Below, piece by piece: positions 7,187-15,662 of a stretch of 64,000 nt of DNA. The position numbers were made by a program, and so were the translations under genes. Below the pieces are notes generated by a model. That model was not told the origin of the DNA. It saw nothing but the letters and a program-made list of their open reading frames with translations, and did not search any database. This stretch comes from Bailinhaonella thermotolerans (lineage in GTDB: Bacteria; Actinomycetota; Actinomycetes; Streptosporangiales; Streptosporangiaceae): NCBI RefSeq assembly GCF_003594875.1, contig NZ_QZEY01000024.1, positions 241-64,240 on the forward strand. Direction: 5' to 3'. How positions within the stretch are numbered: the first letter of the stretch is position 1; the number at the start of each line of letters is the position of its first letter.

Positions 7187-9853
7187 ATGTCGGAGCTGAT
7201 CGGCTACATCCTCAGCGGCCTCGTCACCGGGGCCATCTTCGCGGTCATGGCCTCGGGCCTGACCCTGTCGTACTCCGCGACCGGGGTGTTCAACTTCGCC
7301 CACGGCGCGATCGGGTTCCTCACCGCGCTCGTGTTCTTCGAGCTCACGACCGGCCTGGGCTGGCCCACCTGGCTCGCCGGGCTCGCCGCCGCCGGGCTGT
7401 TCGCCCCCGCGCTGGGATACGTCCTGCACAAGCTGATGTTCCGGGGCCTGGCGCAGGCCGGGGAGACGGCGCAGATCGTGGCCACCATCGGCCTGACCAT
7501 CGCGCTGCCCGCCCTGGGCCTGTGGATCGTCGAGCTCGCCCACGAGCCGCTGGGCCTGCCCAAGGCGGACGAGACCGCGGTCGTGCGGGGCCTGGGGCCG
7601 TACCCGCAGACCAGGTGGGAGCCGGTCGGCGGGCTGCCACTCGACTCCGACCAGCTCGTCACGTTCGTGTTCGCGGTGCTCGTGGCCGCCGGCCTCTGGG
7701 TGTTCCTGCGGCGCACGCCGTACGGCCTGCGCATGCGCGCGGCGGTGGACCGGCGGCGGCTGGCCACGCTGCGCGGGATCGACGCGGACGCCACCTCGGC
7801 GCTCGCGTGGTCGCTCAGCTCGGCGCTGGCGGGGCTGGCCGGGGTGCTGGCGCTGCCGGTGCTCGGGCTCAGCCCGAACTCCTTCACCGTGCTGCTGTTC
7901 GTGTCGGCGACGGCGGCGGTGTTCGGGCGGCTGGCGTCGATCCCGATGAGCTTCGCGGCCGGGCTCGGGCTCGGGGTCGTGCAGAACCTCGTGGCCGGGT
8001 ACGCCGACTTCGCCGAGGACGTCACCGGGCTGCGCACGGCGGTCCCGGTGCTGCTGCTGTTCGGCGGGCTCGTGCTGCTGAACCGGTCGCGCGAGCGGGT
8101 GGCCGGGTCGGCCGCCGAGGACGCGCCGCCCCCGGACTACCTGGCCGGCCTGCCGCGCTGGCGGCGGGTGACGCCGTGGGCGGTGGCGACGGCCCTGGCC
8201 ATCGGCTGGACGATGACGCGTCCCCCGGACGACTACCTCGTGGGCGTCCTGGTCCAGGGGCTCGTGCTCGCCCTCGTCTTCTGCTCGTTCATCGTGGTCA
8301 CCGGCATCGGCGGCATGGTGAACCTGGCGCAGGCCTCGTTCGCCGCGATGGCCGCGATCACCACGGGGTGGGCGTTCTCCTCGGGGCTGCCGCTGCCGGT
8401 GGCGATCCTGCTCGGCGTGCTCGGGGCCACGGCGGTCGGGGTGATCGTGGCGCTGCCCGCGCTGCGCCTCGGCGGGCGCGTGCTGACGCTGGCCACGCTC
8501 GCGCTCGCGCTGCTGGCCGACCAGGTGCTGTTCCAGGTGGACGCCTTCAGCAACGGCACGATCGGGTGGGAGCTGCCCGCGGTGTCGCTGGGCTTCGCCG
8601 ACACCAACGACCCGCGCGTGCGCGTGCTGCTGCTGTTCGCGCTGATCGGGCTGGTCGGGCTGCTGATCCGCAACCTGGAGCGGTCGGCGTCGGGCCGGGC
8701 GATCCTCGCGGTGCGCAGCGCCCCCGCCGCGGCGCAGACCTCGGGCGTGTCCTCCGTCCGGACCAAGATCATGCTGTTCGCGCTGGCGTCGGCGATCGCC
8801 GGGCTCGGCGGGGTCATGTTCGCGATCTTCAAGGGGCAGATCACCGCGACCGACCTGCCGGCGTTCAGCGGGTTCGTCTGGCTCGCGGTCGTCGTGCTCC
8901 AGGGCGTGCGGCGGCTCGGCGGGGCCGTCCTGGGCGGCGTGATCGCGGCCGTCACGCCCGAGCTGCTGGCCGGGTGGGAGCTGTCCTCCCACATCGGGGC
9001 CATCCTGTTCGGGCTCGGCGGCATGATCCTGGCCAAGCACCCGGACGGGGTGCTCGCGCAGATGGCCGAGCAGCGGTACCGGCTGCGGCGGCGGCGCGCC
9101 CGGCGCGAGCGGGCCGAGGCCATCGCCGAGGAGAAGCCCCAGGCCGCGGCCCCGCCCGACCCGGAGGCGGTGTTCCGGCTGGACGGCGTGGTCGCGGGCT
9201 ACGGCGACGTGACCGTGCTGCGCGGCGTGGACCTGTCCGTCCGGCCGGGCGAGGTCGTCGCGCTCCTCGGGGCGAACGGCGCGGGCAAGTCCACGGCCTG
9301 CGCGGTCGCCGCCGGGGACCTGCCGGTGTCGGCCGGGCGGGTGTGGTACGGCGGCGCGGACGTGACCGGCTGGCCCGCGCACCGGCGGGCGCGGGAGGGG
9401 CTGTTCCTCGCGCCGGAGGGCCGGGGCGTGTTCCCGGCGCTGACGGTGGAGGAGAACCTGACGACCTGGCTGCCGGAGGCCGCCGACCGCGAACGCGCCT
9501 TCGAACGGCTGCCGCAGCTCGCGGCCCGGAGGGACGTGCTCGCCGGGGCCCTGTCGGGCGGGGAGCAGCAGTTGCTCACCCTGGCCCCGGCGCTGATCCG
9601 GCCGCCCCGGGTGCTCGTGGCCGACGAGCCGTCGCTGGGGCTGGCGCCGCTGGTCGTGGCCCAGATCTTCGAGATCTTCGCCGAGCTGCGGGACCGCGGG
9701 GTCGCGCTGGTGCTGGTGGAGGAGAAGGCGACCTCCGCGCTGGAGATCGCCGACCGCGTGGCGTTCATGCGCCTGGGCCGGATCGTGTGGACCGGCCCGC
9801 GCGACGAGGTGGACGCGGAACGGCTGGCCGAGGCGTACCTGGGGGTGTCCTGA
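7187..9853 (+). CDS. fused Liv-type permease-permease-ATPase (LivH-LivM-LivF)
   Basis: This 888-residue polypeptide joins three ABC-importer parts. Residues 1-290 are a LivH-like permease (GLVTGAIFAVMASGLTLSYS...FNFAHGA). Residues about 330-615 are a LivM-like permease (VTGIGGMVNLAQASFAAM). After a basic linker, residues about 655-888 are a LivF-like ATPase with Walker A GANGAGKST (695-703), LSGGEQQ signature and VLVADEPSLGL Walker B. Separate genes normally encode these, so one chain carries half of the usual complex and still needs a LivG partner. That partner follows, overlapping by one base (TGATG). The ATG at 7187 has AAGGCGG upstream; a TTG three codons earlier is the alternative. The complex would import the ligand of the upstream lipoprotein. 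Confidence 0.92.
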   Translation: MSELIGYILSGLVTGAIFAVMASGLTLSYSATGVFNFAHGAIGFLTALVFFELTTGLGWPTWLAGLAAAGLFAPALGYVLHKLMFRGLAQAGETAQIVATIGLTIALPALGLWIVELAHEPLGLPKADETAVVRGLGPYPQTRWEPVGGLPLDSDQLVTFVFAVLVAAGLWVFLRRTPYGLRMRAAVDRRRLATLRGIDADATSALAWSLSSALAGLAGVLALPVLGLSPNSFTVLLFVSATAAVFGRLASIPMSFAAGLGLGVVQNLVAGYADFAEDVTGLRTAVPVLLLFGGLVLLNRSRERVAGSAAEDAPPPDYLAGLPRWRRVTPWAVATALAIGWTMTRPPDDYLVGVLVQGLVLALVFCSFIVVTGIGGMVNLAQASFAAMAAITTGWAFSSGLPLPVAILLGVLGATAVGVIVALPALRLGGRVLTLATLALALLADQVLFQVDAFSNGTIGWELPAVSLGFADTNDPRVRVLLLFALIGLVGLLIRNLERSASGRAILAVRSAPAAAQTSGVSSVRTKIMLFALASAIAGLGGVMFAIFKGQITATDLPAFSGFVWLAVVVLQGVRRLGGAVLGGVIAAVTPELLAGWELSSHIGAILFGLGGMILAKHPDGVLAQMAEQRYRLRRRRARRERAEAIAEEKPQAAAPPDPEAVFRLDGVVAGYGDVTVLRGVDLSVRPGEVVALLGANGAGKSTACAVAAGDLPVSAGRVWYGGADVTGWPAHRRAREGLFLAPEGRGVFPALTVEENLTTWLPEAADRERAFERLPQLAARRDVLAGALSGGEQQLLTLAPALIRPPRVLVADEPSLGLAPLVVAQIFEIFAELRDRGVALVLVEEKATSALEIADRVAFMRLGRIVWTGPRDEVDAERLAEAYLGVS

Positions 9854-10605
9854 TGAGCACGGCGGCTCTCGCGGTCGAGGGTGTGTCGGTGGCGTTCGGC
9901 GGCGTGAAGGCGCTGAGCGAGGTGTCCTTCGAGGTCCCGGCCGGGCAGCGCTGGGGCGTGATCGGCCCGAACGGCGCGGGCAAGACGACCCTGTTCGACG
10001 TGATCTCCGGCCTGCGCCGCCCCACCGCCGGGCGCGTCCTGGTCGGGGGCCGCGACGTCACCGGCGTCCCCGCCGTACGGCGGGCCCGCGGCGGGCTGCG
10101 CCGCACGTTCCAGCGCACGCAGGTCTTCGGCCGGCTCACGGTGCGGGACAACGTGCTCGCCGCCCTGGAGTGGGAGGGCGGCGGCGGGGGGCTCCCGGCC
10201 GACCTGGTCGCCTGGCCCTCCCGCCGCCGGCTGGAGTCCCGGCGGCGGGAGCGCGCCGAGGAGGTCCTGACCCGCTGCGGCCTGGCGGACCTGCGCGACA
10301 GCTACGCCGCGTCCCTCCCGGTGGGGCAGCGCCGCCTGGTGGAGCTCGCCCGCGCCATCGTCGCGAGCCCGTCGCTGCTCCTCCTCGACGAGCCCACCTC
10401 CGGCCTGGACGCCGACCAGACCGCCCGCCTCGGCGAGATCGTCCGCGGGCTCGGCACCACGGTCCTCCTGGTCGAGCACGACGTCGGCTTCGTCATGGAC
10501 ACCTGCGACCACCTGGTCGTCCTGGACCTCGGCAAGGTCATCGCCGCCGGTCCCCCGTCCGTCGTCCGCCACGACCCGGTGGTCCGCGCCGCCTACCTCG
10601 GCTGA
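9853..10605 (+). CDS. LivG-type ABC transporter ATP-binding protein
   Basis: This 250-residue nucleotide-binding domain is of the LivG subtype, shown by FGGVKALSEVSFEV and the RTFQRTQVFGRLTVRDNV segment after Walker A. Walker A is GPNGAGKTT at residues 38-46 and Walker B is LLLLDEPTSGLD. The signature motif reads SLPVGQRR rather than the usual LSxGQ, with a proline at the second position, a mild deviation. It starts on the last base of the fused permease gene, so expression is coupled, and it supplies the second ATPase needed by the LivH-LivM-LivF chain. Confidence 0.9.
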   Translation: MSTAALAVEGVSVAFGGVKALSEVSFEVPAGQRWGVIGPNGAGKTTLFDVISGLRRPTAGRVLVGGRDVTGVPAVRRARGGLRRTFQRTQVFGRLTVRDNVLAALEWEGGGGGLPADLVAWPSRRRLESRRRERAEEVLTRCGLADLRDSYAASLPVGQRRLVELARAIVASPSLLLLDEPTSGLDADQTARLGEIVRGLGTTVLLVEHDVGFVMDTCDHLVVLDLGKVIAAGPPSVVRHDPVVRAAYLG

Positions 10606-10607
10606 GG

Positions 10608-10670
10608 CCGTACGGCCGGCGGCCCAGCCATACGGCCAGCGGCCCAGCCGTACGGCCGGCAGCGGCCCGG
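10608..10670. repeat. about 3 x 20-bp tandem repeat after livG
   Basis: Copies of CCGTACGGCCGGCGGCCCAG start three bases after the livG stop (10608-10627, 10628-10647, and a diverged third to 10670). They fill the whole gap to the convergent glycosyltransferase stop. Each unit carries the palindrome CCGTACGG or a one-base variant and could form cruciforms. Confidence 0.8.
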
Positions 10671-10672
10671 GC

Positions 10673-11578
10673 TCAGAAGCCGAGGCCGCGGGATTCGAGG
10701 CGGCGGATGAGCCAGGGGGCGGTCACGAGGCGGGCGGCCATCGCGAGGACGGCGTAGGGGCGCGGTTCGAGCGGGCGGGCGCGCAGGGACCGGAGGGCCC
10801 AGCGGAGGGCCTGCCGGTGACGGCCCTGGGCGGCGTGCGCGAAGGCGATCTGGCCGGCGAGCCGGGCGTGCCCGCGCGGGGCGGTCTCGAACTCGGGGTA
10901 GCGCGCGAGGAGCCAGGTGAGCGCGGCGGCGATGGTCGGCCAGTCCTGCGCGAAGTGGGACTGGCCGCGCATGCGCACGTAGACGTGGACCTCGGGGACG
11001 TACACGACGGGCGCGCGGCGGGCCGCCCGCAGCAGCAGCTCGTAGTCCTCGCCGTACGCCCCGGGGATCTCCTCGTCGAACATGCCCAGGTCGAGGAAGG
11101 CGGCCCGCCGTACCAGGAAGGACGGGCAGCCGGCCTCGGGGAGGCGGTCCCTGAGCAGGTCGGCGAAGGTGATCTGGCGGGCGGGCAGGACCCGGTCCAC
11201 GGTGTGGCCGGGGAAGAGCTGGGCCTCCCCGCAGGCCGCGAAGAAGGCGCCCGGGCGCCCGGCCAGAGCGGCCACCTGGGCCCGCAGCTTGCCGGGGAGC
11301 CACACGTCGTCGTCGTCGCAGAAGGCCACGAGGTCGGTCTCGGGGGCGGCGAGGACCCCGGCGTTGCGGGCGCCCGCGGCGTTGGGGGCGCGGTCGTTGG
11401 GGACGAGGATCACCCGCTCCGCGGCGAGGGCCGGGTCGGGGGCGGCGCGGTCGTGGACGACGACCGTGGTGATCTCACCGCCGTAGTCCTGGGCGGCGAC
11501 GGAGGCCAGGGTCTCGGCGAGGAGGGTGGGGCGGTCGCCGAGGGTGGGGACGATCACCGCCACTGAGGGATCGCTCAT
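10673..11578 (-). CDS. family 2 glycosyltransferase
   Basis: This 301-residue GT-A enzyme begins VAVIVPTLGDRPTLLAETLASVAAQDYGG, the standard GT2 opening. It carries the metal/nucleotide-sugar motif FCDDDDVW after the AGARNAGV segment. An acidic YGEDYELLLRAA block, equivalent to the catalytic ED motif, follows near residue 190. The C-terminal 80 residues are helical and basic and could contact the membrane. No transmembrane segment is obvious. It transfers a sugar from a nucleotide donor to an unknown acceptor, probably a surface glycan. It is divergently transcribed from a polysaccharide deacetylase, with the two starts only 50 bases apart, so the pair may modify the same glycan. Confidence 0.85.
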   Translation of the reverse strand: MSDPSVAVIVPTLGDRPTLLAETLASVAAQDYGGEITTVVVHDRAAPDPALAAERVILVPNDRAPNAAGARNAGVLAAPETDLVAFCDDDDVWLPGKLRAQVAALAGRPGAFFAACGEAQLFPGHTVDRVLPARQITFADLLRDRLPEAGCPSFLVRRAAFLDLGMFDEEIPGAYGEDYELLLRAARRAPVVYVPEVHVYVRMRGQSHFAQDWPTIAAALTWLLARYPEFETAPRGHARLAGQIAFAHAAQGRHRQALRWALRSLRARPLEPRPYAVLAMAARLVTAPWLIRRLESRGLGF

Positions 11579-11628
11579 GCGGGCGCTTTCCGTAAGGATG
11601 GATGGAGGACGCCGCAGAGGGAGCCCGG

Positions 11629-12318
11629 ATGAGCCGGAAGCCGCTGATCTGGATGTACCACTCGATCGACGAATACGATCACGATCCGCACAAGGTGACC
11701 GTAACCCCGGACCGCTTCGACCGCCAGCTCACGTGGCTGCGCCGCCGCGGCCTGCGCGGGGTCTCGATGCGCGAGCTGCTCGCGGCCCCGTCGCCGCGCG
11801 GGCTCGTGGGCCTGACCTTCGACGACGGTTACGCCGACTTCGCGGCGACGGCCGTCCCGATCCTGGCCCGGCACGGGTTCACCGCGACCGTGTTCGCCCT
11901 CCCCGGCCTGTTCGGCGGGCACAACCGGTGGGACGACCCCGCCCCGCGCAAGGACCTGATGACCGCGGAGCAGGTGCGCGAGGTCGCGGACGCCGGCATG
12001 GAGGTCGCCTCCCACGGCATGACCCACGTCGCCCTGCCCGCCGTGGACGACGCCGCGCTGAAGGAGGAGGTCACCCGCAGCCGCGAGCTCCTCGCCGAGG
12101 TCGTCGGGGGCCCGGTGGACGGCTTCGCGTACGCCTACGGGGCCCTCGGCGACCGCGAGGTGGCGGCGGTCCGCGAGGCGGGATACGCCTACGCCGTCGC
12201 CACCTGGCCCACCGCGCGCGACGACCCGCACGCCCTCCCCCGCACCTACATCGGCGACACCACCGGCCCGCTGATGCTCCGTGTCCGCGAGGCGCGGCAC
12301 CGCCTGGTCTGGCGCTGA
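11629..12318 (+). CDS. polysaccharide deacetylase (NodB domain, CE4)
   Basis: This 229-residue protein carries a NodB fold. LIWMYHSID opens the domain, motif 1 is TFDDGYAD (catalytic base and metal-binding aspartates), motif 2 is SHGMTH (metal-binding histidines) and YAYGALGDREVAAVREAGY is the later motif region. CE4 enzymes remove N- or O-acetyl groups from chitin-like, peptidoglycan or exopolysaccharide chains using a divalent metal. No signal peptide is evident, so it may act inside the cell or be exported another way. The ATG at 11629 follows AGAGGGAG with good spacing; an upstream in-frame ATG at 11602 lacks one. It shares a 50-base divergent promoter region with the glycosyltransferase. 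Confidence 0.85.
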   Translation: MSRKPLIWMYHSIDEYDHDPHKVTVTPDRFDRQLTWLRRRGLRGVSMRELLAAPSPRGLVGLTFDDGYADFAATAVPILARHGFTATVFALPGLFGGHNRWDDPAPRKDLMTAEQVREVADAGMEVASHGMTHVALPAVDDAALKEEVTRSRELLAEVVGGPVDGFAYAYGALGDREVAAVREAGYAYAVATWPTARDDPHALPRTYIGDTTGPLMLRVREARHRLVWR

Positions 12319-12412
12319 CCCCGCGACGCTTCCCGGCGCACCAGCGCACCCCGGGGAGGACCGTGACCGAGCCCGGCCACCCGCGCCGCCCCTTCGCCGC
12401 CCGCGGGCCGGC

Positions 12413-12468
12413 GGTCACATCTGGGCGGTCACATCTGGGCGGTCCCATCTGGGCGGTCACATCTTGGC
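12413..12468. repeat. 4 x 14-bp tandem repeat spanning an LLM gene stop
   Basis: Four copies of GGTCACATCTGGGC (the third with one change, the fourth with one change) run from 12413 to 12468, with a decayed fifth beyond. The last copy contains the stop and final codons of the LLM gene, so the array duplicates the gene end outward from its 3' terminus. Confidence 0.9.
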
Positions 12469-13338
12469 GATCACGTCTTCCGCGAAGCGCTCCAGGAGGG
12501 CCTCCTTCAGCACCAGGCCCTCGCCGTACGCGCGCTTGTCGTCGTCGGTGGCCAGCCACCAGGGGGCGCACAGGGTGCCGGTGACCCCCTTGTCCGCGAA
12601 GCGCTTGTACGTCTCGGCGTCGGGGAGGGCCGCGATGCCCGCGACGATCTCCAGCGAGTCCGGCGCCCTGCCGTACTCCGACAGGTAGCGGCGCAGGCGG
12701 GCGAGGACGTCGTCGAGCTGTTCCCCGGTGTAGACGCGGTTGCCGATCCAGCCGTCGCCCAGGCGGGCCGCGCGGCGGAGGGCCGCGTCGCTGTCGCCGC
12801 CGACGTACACCGGCACGGGCCCGGCCGGGACCGGGCGGATCGACAGCGGCGGGAAGTCGTAGTGCGTCCCGTGGTGCTCGACCGTCTCGCCCGTCCACAG
12901 CTCGCGCAGCACCGGGATCATCTCGTCCAGCCGCCGGCCGCGCGTGTGGAAGTCCTGGCCCGTCTGCAGGAACTCGTCCTTGCACCAGCCCACGCCCACG
13001 CCGAACGTCACCCGGTCACCGGAGAGCGCCGCCGCCGTGGACACCGCCTTGGCCACCGTGAACAGGTCCCTGGCGGGGGCGATGTAGACGTTCGGGGCGA
13101 ACCGCAGGGTCGAGGTCACCGCCGCCATCGCGCCGATCGTCACCCACACGTCCGGCCAGTGCGTCTCGCCGTCCCAGCGCGGCGCCCCGGTCCGGGAGTA
13201 CGGATACGGCGACTCGTAGTCGGCGTAGAAGACGTGGTCCGACAGCGTCAGCGTGTCGATCCCGCACCGTTCCGCGGCCCGCGCCAGCCCGAGGAACTCC
13301 CCGGTGTCCACGAACGACGCCCCCAGCCAGAAGCGCAT
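12457..13338 (-). CDS. LLM-class F420-dependent type oxidoreductase
   Basis: This 293-residue luciferase-fold enzyme has recognisable segments RFWLGASF, GIDTLTLSDH, TSTLRFAPNVYI, LSGDRVTFGVGVGWCKDEF (the cofactor-binding loop) and GPVPVYVGGDSDAALRRAA. It resembles the TIGR03619-like F420 group. The ATG at 13338 is chosen because GGGAGG lies just upstream; in-frame GTG and ATG codons at 13359 and 13344 would place the ribosome site inside the gene. It has no copy of the 16-bp operator nearby, unlike the other oxidoreductases in this cluster. The gene before it on this strand starts about 1.4 kb away, so it may have its own promoter. Substrate unknown. Confidence 0.85.
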   Translation of the reverse strand: MRFWLGASFVDTGEFLGLARAAERCGIDTLTLSDHVFYADYESPYPYSRTGAPRWDGETHWPDVWVTIGAMAAVTSTLRFAPNVYIAPARDLFTVAKAVSTAAALSGDRVTFGVGVGWCKDEFLQTGQDFHTRGRRLDEMIPVLRELWTGETVEHHGTHYDFPPLSIRPVPAGPVPVYVGGDSDAALRRAARLGDGWIGNRVYTGEQLDDVLARLRRYLSEYGRAPDSLEIVAGIAALPDAETYKRFADKGVTGTLCAPWWLATDDDKRAYGEGLVLKEALLERFAEDVIAKM

Positions 13339-13431
13339 GCCCATCCCTCCCAAGTCCACCGGCCCGCACCGGTCCCAGACGTACGGCCAACGCCCCGCCC
13401 CCTCCGTGCCTCACCCATCCCCCTCCCCTCG

Positions 13432-13513
13432 CCCGTGATCTGCGATTCCGCCCCCGTCCATCGAGACGGCGGGGCCTCGGGTGGCGCCGGGGCCGGGGCG
13501 GCGAGATCACGGG
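13432..13513. terminator. long-arm inverted repeat between two LLM genes
   Basis: CCCGTGATCT (13432-13441) and AGATCACGGG (13504-13513) are perfect 10-bp arms around 62 GC-rich bases that can fold internally. It lies just after the stop of the upstream LLM gene (13534) on the minus strand, and is best read as a terminator. Confidence 0.5.
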
Positions 13514-13533
13514 AGGGTTACCGGGGCCCCGGG

Positions 13534-14784
13534 TCAGTCCTGGAACTCGGGGATGACCTTGGTGGCGAAGAGCTCCAGGTTGCGCTTGACCGTGTCGAGC
13601 GGGAGGACGCCCTGCTGGCCCTGCATGTAGAGGCCGAACCACTCCAGGTCGGGCATGCGGTCGAGCATGCGCTGGATGCCGCGCTTGACGTCGTCCGGCG
13701 TGCCGAACAGCGCCATCTCCACCTCGTTCATGCGCTTGGCGTCGCCCTTCTCGGGAGAGATGGGCTTGTGCTTCTCGTCCTCCTGCTTGCGCAGCACCTC
13801 CAGGTACCCGAAGGGGCCGAAGAACGCCGCGAAGTCCTTGGGGATGCTGCGGCCGAAGGTGTTGATCGCCTCCTCGGTCGTGTCCGCGATACCCACGATC
13901 TTGAGGATGCCGGTGTGCTCGCCCAGTTTGTAGTTCCGGCCGTGCTTGGCGGACTCCTCCTGGTAGAGCTTGGCCTTGGCCGCGTGGTCGTCCGGGTTCG
14001 GGGTGAACATCCACGGCAGGATGTCCTCCTGCGCGGCCCGGATCACCGACCGGTCGGAGATCGTGAACGGCTGCCACAGCTCCGGGTAGGGGTTCTGGTA
14101 CGGCCGCGGGCAGACGGCGACCGCGCGCACCCGGCCCTCGTCGTCCAGCTCGTCCGGGGCCCCGAAGGTCCGCGTCCACTCCTGCGCCGGCCAGCCCTCG
14201 ATGCCCTCGTACGGGAAAGGCACCGAATAGTCGAGCACGTCGGACTTGTAGCGCAACGTCTCCTGCGTCCACGCCATCTTCATGATCTTCAGTACTTCGC
14301 CGAAGACGTCGAAGTTGCGCGTGTCACTGGCCGACCCGTCGGACCTGGCCGCCGCCGCGTGCCAGCGCTGGCCCAGCACGTTCATCCAGCGGTTCTGGTA
14401 CCCGCGCGCCACGCCCAGCCGCAGCCGTCCCTTGCTGAACTGGTCCAGCAGCGCCACGTCCTCGGCCGCCCTGATCGGGTCCCACGCGGGCAGCACCAGG
14501 CCGAGCGGGGCCAGCAGGATGCGCTCGGTGCGCGCCGCCAGGTCCGTCAGCACCATCAGCGGGTTCACCGAGAACTCCATGCCCTCGGAGTGGAAGTGGT
14601 GCTCGGTCATCATCAGCGCGTCGAAGCCGATCTGGTCGGCGTGCACCGCGATCTCTCGCACCTCGTGCAGCAGCCTCTGGTACGACTCGGTGTCGCGCCC
14701 GATCGGCCGCTTCGCCCGGGCGTTCTCCTCCTGGGCGTACCCCGACCCGGGGATCTGCGGGTTGAGGAAGATCGAGAACTTCAC
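13534..14784 (-). CDS. LLM-class flavin-dependent monooxygenase (bacterial luciferase-like)
   Basis: This 416-residue member of the luciferase superfamily is longer than its neighbours and closer to LuxA/limonene-monooxygenase-like enzymes, which use reduced FMN and oxygen. Landmarks are MKFSIFLNPQ, GFDALMMTEHHF, ERILLAPLGLVLPAWDPIRAAEDVALLDQFSKGRLRLGVARGY and WQPFTISDRSVIRAAQEDILPWM. GGAGAGG precedes the ATG. It lies 43 bases downstream of the alpha/beta hydrolase on the same strand and is probably transcribed with it from the operator-E promoter. Oxygenation of a ring or terpenoid-like substrate, followed by hydrolysis by its partner, is a reasonable but unproven idea. Confidence 0.88.
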   Translation of the reverse strand: MKFSIFLNPQIPGSGYAQEENARAKRPIGRDTESYQRLLHEVREIAVHADQIGFDALMMTEHHFHSEGMEFSVNPLMVLTDLAARTERILLAPLGLVLPAWDPIRAAEDVALLDQFSKGRLRLGVARGYQNRWMNVLGQRWHAAAARSDGSASDTRNFDVFGEVLKIMKMAWTQETLRYKSDVLDYSVPFPYEGIEGWPAQEWTRTFGAPDELDDEGRVRAVAVCPRPYQNPYPELWQPFTISDRSVIRAAQEDILPWMFTPNPDDHAAKAKLYQEESAKHGRNYKLGEHTGILKIVGIADTTEEAINTFGRSIPKDFAAFFGPFGYLEVLRKQEDEKHKPISPEKGDAKRMNEVEMALFGTPDDVKRGIQRMLDRMPDLEWFGLYMQGQQGVLPLDTVKRNLELFATKVIPEFQD

Positions 14785-14827
14785 GGGGACCTCTCCTTAG
14801 TGATCGTGTTCAGGAAGATCGGGATCG

Positions 14828-15655
14828 TCACGAGCGGGGCGCGCGGCCGAGGGTCTTGAGCCAGCGGGTCACCACGGACACGAACTCCGCCGGGCGCTCC
14901 TCGTGCAGCCGGTGCCCGGACCCCTCCCAGACGACGGCCCTGGACTGCGGGTGCTTGAACAGCGACCGCTCCCAGTCCGCCTGCGCGGGGTCGAACCAGA
15001 ACGTGAGCACCGGGCACGCGCGCCGCCTCAGCAGCTCGTCCGAGTGCGGCCGCAGCCCGATGGGCTCGTCGCCGCCGAACAGCGCCTCGAACGCCTCGAT
15101 CAGCACGTGCGGCGGGGTCGCCCGCAGCCGCCGCGCGTGCCACAGCCGCAGCCAGTCCGGCGACGCCGCGCCGTACGACCACTCGTCGATCTGCACCGCG
15201 ATGGCCCCGGTGTCGCCCTTGCGCAGCGCCTGGATCATCCCCGGCATGTTCTCGGCGACGAAGCCGGTGTAGCCGTACCCGGGCTCGACGGTGACCACCG
15301 CCTCGACCAGCTCCGGGTGCTCGGCGGCCAGGAGGGAGACGATCACCGCGCCCATCGAGTGGCCGACCGCGACGACGCGGGGGATGTCCAGCAGGGCGCA
15401 CAGCCGTACCAGGTCCCCGGCCATCCGGCGGGGGTTGTTGCCGGACTCGGGGGCGGTGGAGTAGCCGTGGCCGCGCAGGTCCACGGCGATGACGCGGCGG
15501 TCCGCGGACAGGGCCGGCAGGTGCCAGACCCACTCCTGGGAGTCGGCGCCCCAGCCGTGGACGAGCAGCAGCGGGGTTCCGCCCTCGCCGTGGTCCGTAT
15601 AGAAAAGCGTGATGTCACCGAGGTCGGCGAAGCATGGGCGCTCGATTGCGGTCAC
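14828..15655 (-). CDS. alpha/beta-fold hydrolase
   Basis: This 275-residue alpha/beta hydrolase has its nucleophile at S100 in GHSMG, the oxyanion loop at LVHGWG (32-37) and the catalytic histidine at H248 in EGSGHRLHEERP. The acid is probably D222 in FWFDP. Members cleave esters, lactones, C-C bonds or epoxides. The GTG at 15655 is preferred because TTGCTC-17 bp-TAGCTT places the transcript start on it; a TTG at 15664 is the alternative. The promoter -35 lies within operator copy E. With the downstream monooxygenase it would form a two-gene operon; a Baeyer-Villiger-like oxygenation and lactone or ester cleavage would fit, but this is inference. Confidence 0.85.
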   Translation of the reverse strand: MTAIERPCFADLGDITLFYTDHGEGGTPLLLVHGWGADSQEWVWHLPALSADRRVIAVDLRGHGYSTAPESGNNPRRMAGDLVRLCALLDIPRVVAVGHSMGAVIVSLLAAEHPELVEAVVTVEPGYGYTGFVAENMPGMIQALRKGDTGAIAVQIDEWSYGAASPDWLRLWHARRLRATPPHVLIEAFEALFGGDEPIGLRPHSDELLRRRACPVLTFWFDPAQADWERSLFKHPQSRAVVWEGSGHRLHEERPAEFVSVVTRWLKTLGRAPRS

Positions 15656-15662
15656 GCCTGGC

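Noticed and set aside
7522-10605. A 1027-codon open frame overlapping the Liv permease and ATPase genes in another frame
   Set aside because: High GC content removes stop codons from shadow frames; the translation is Arg/Gly/Pro-rich without any family motif, whereas the overlapping frame carries clear permease and Walker motifs. Its last 250 codons are simply the livG frame.
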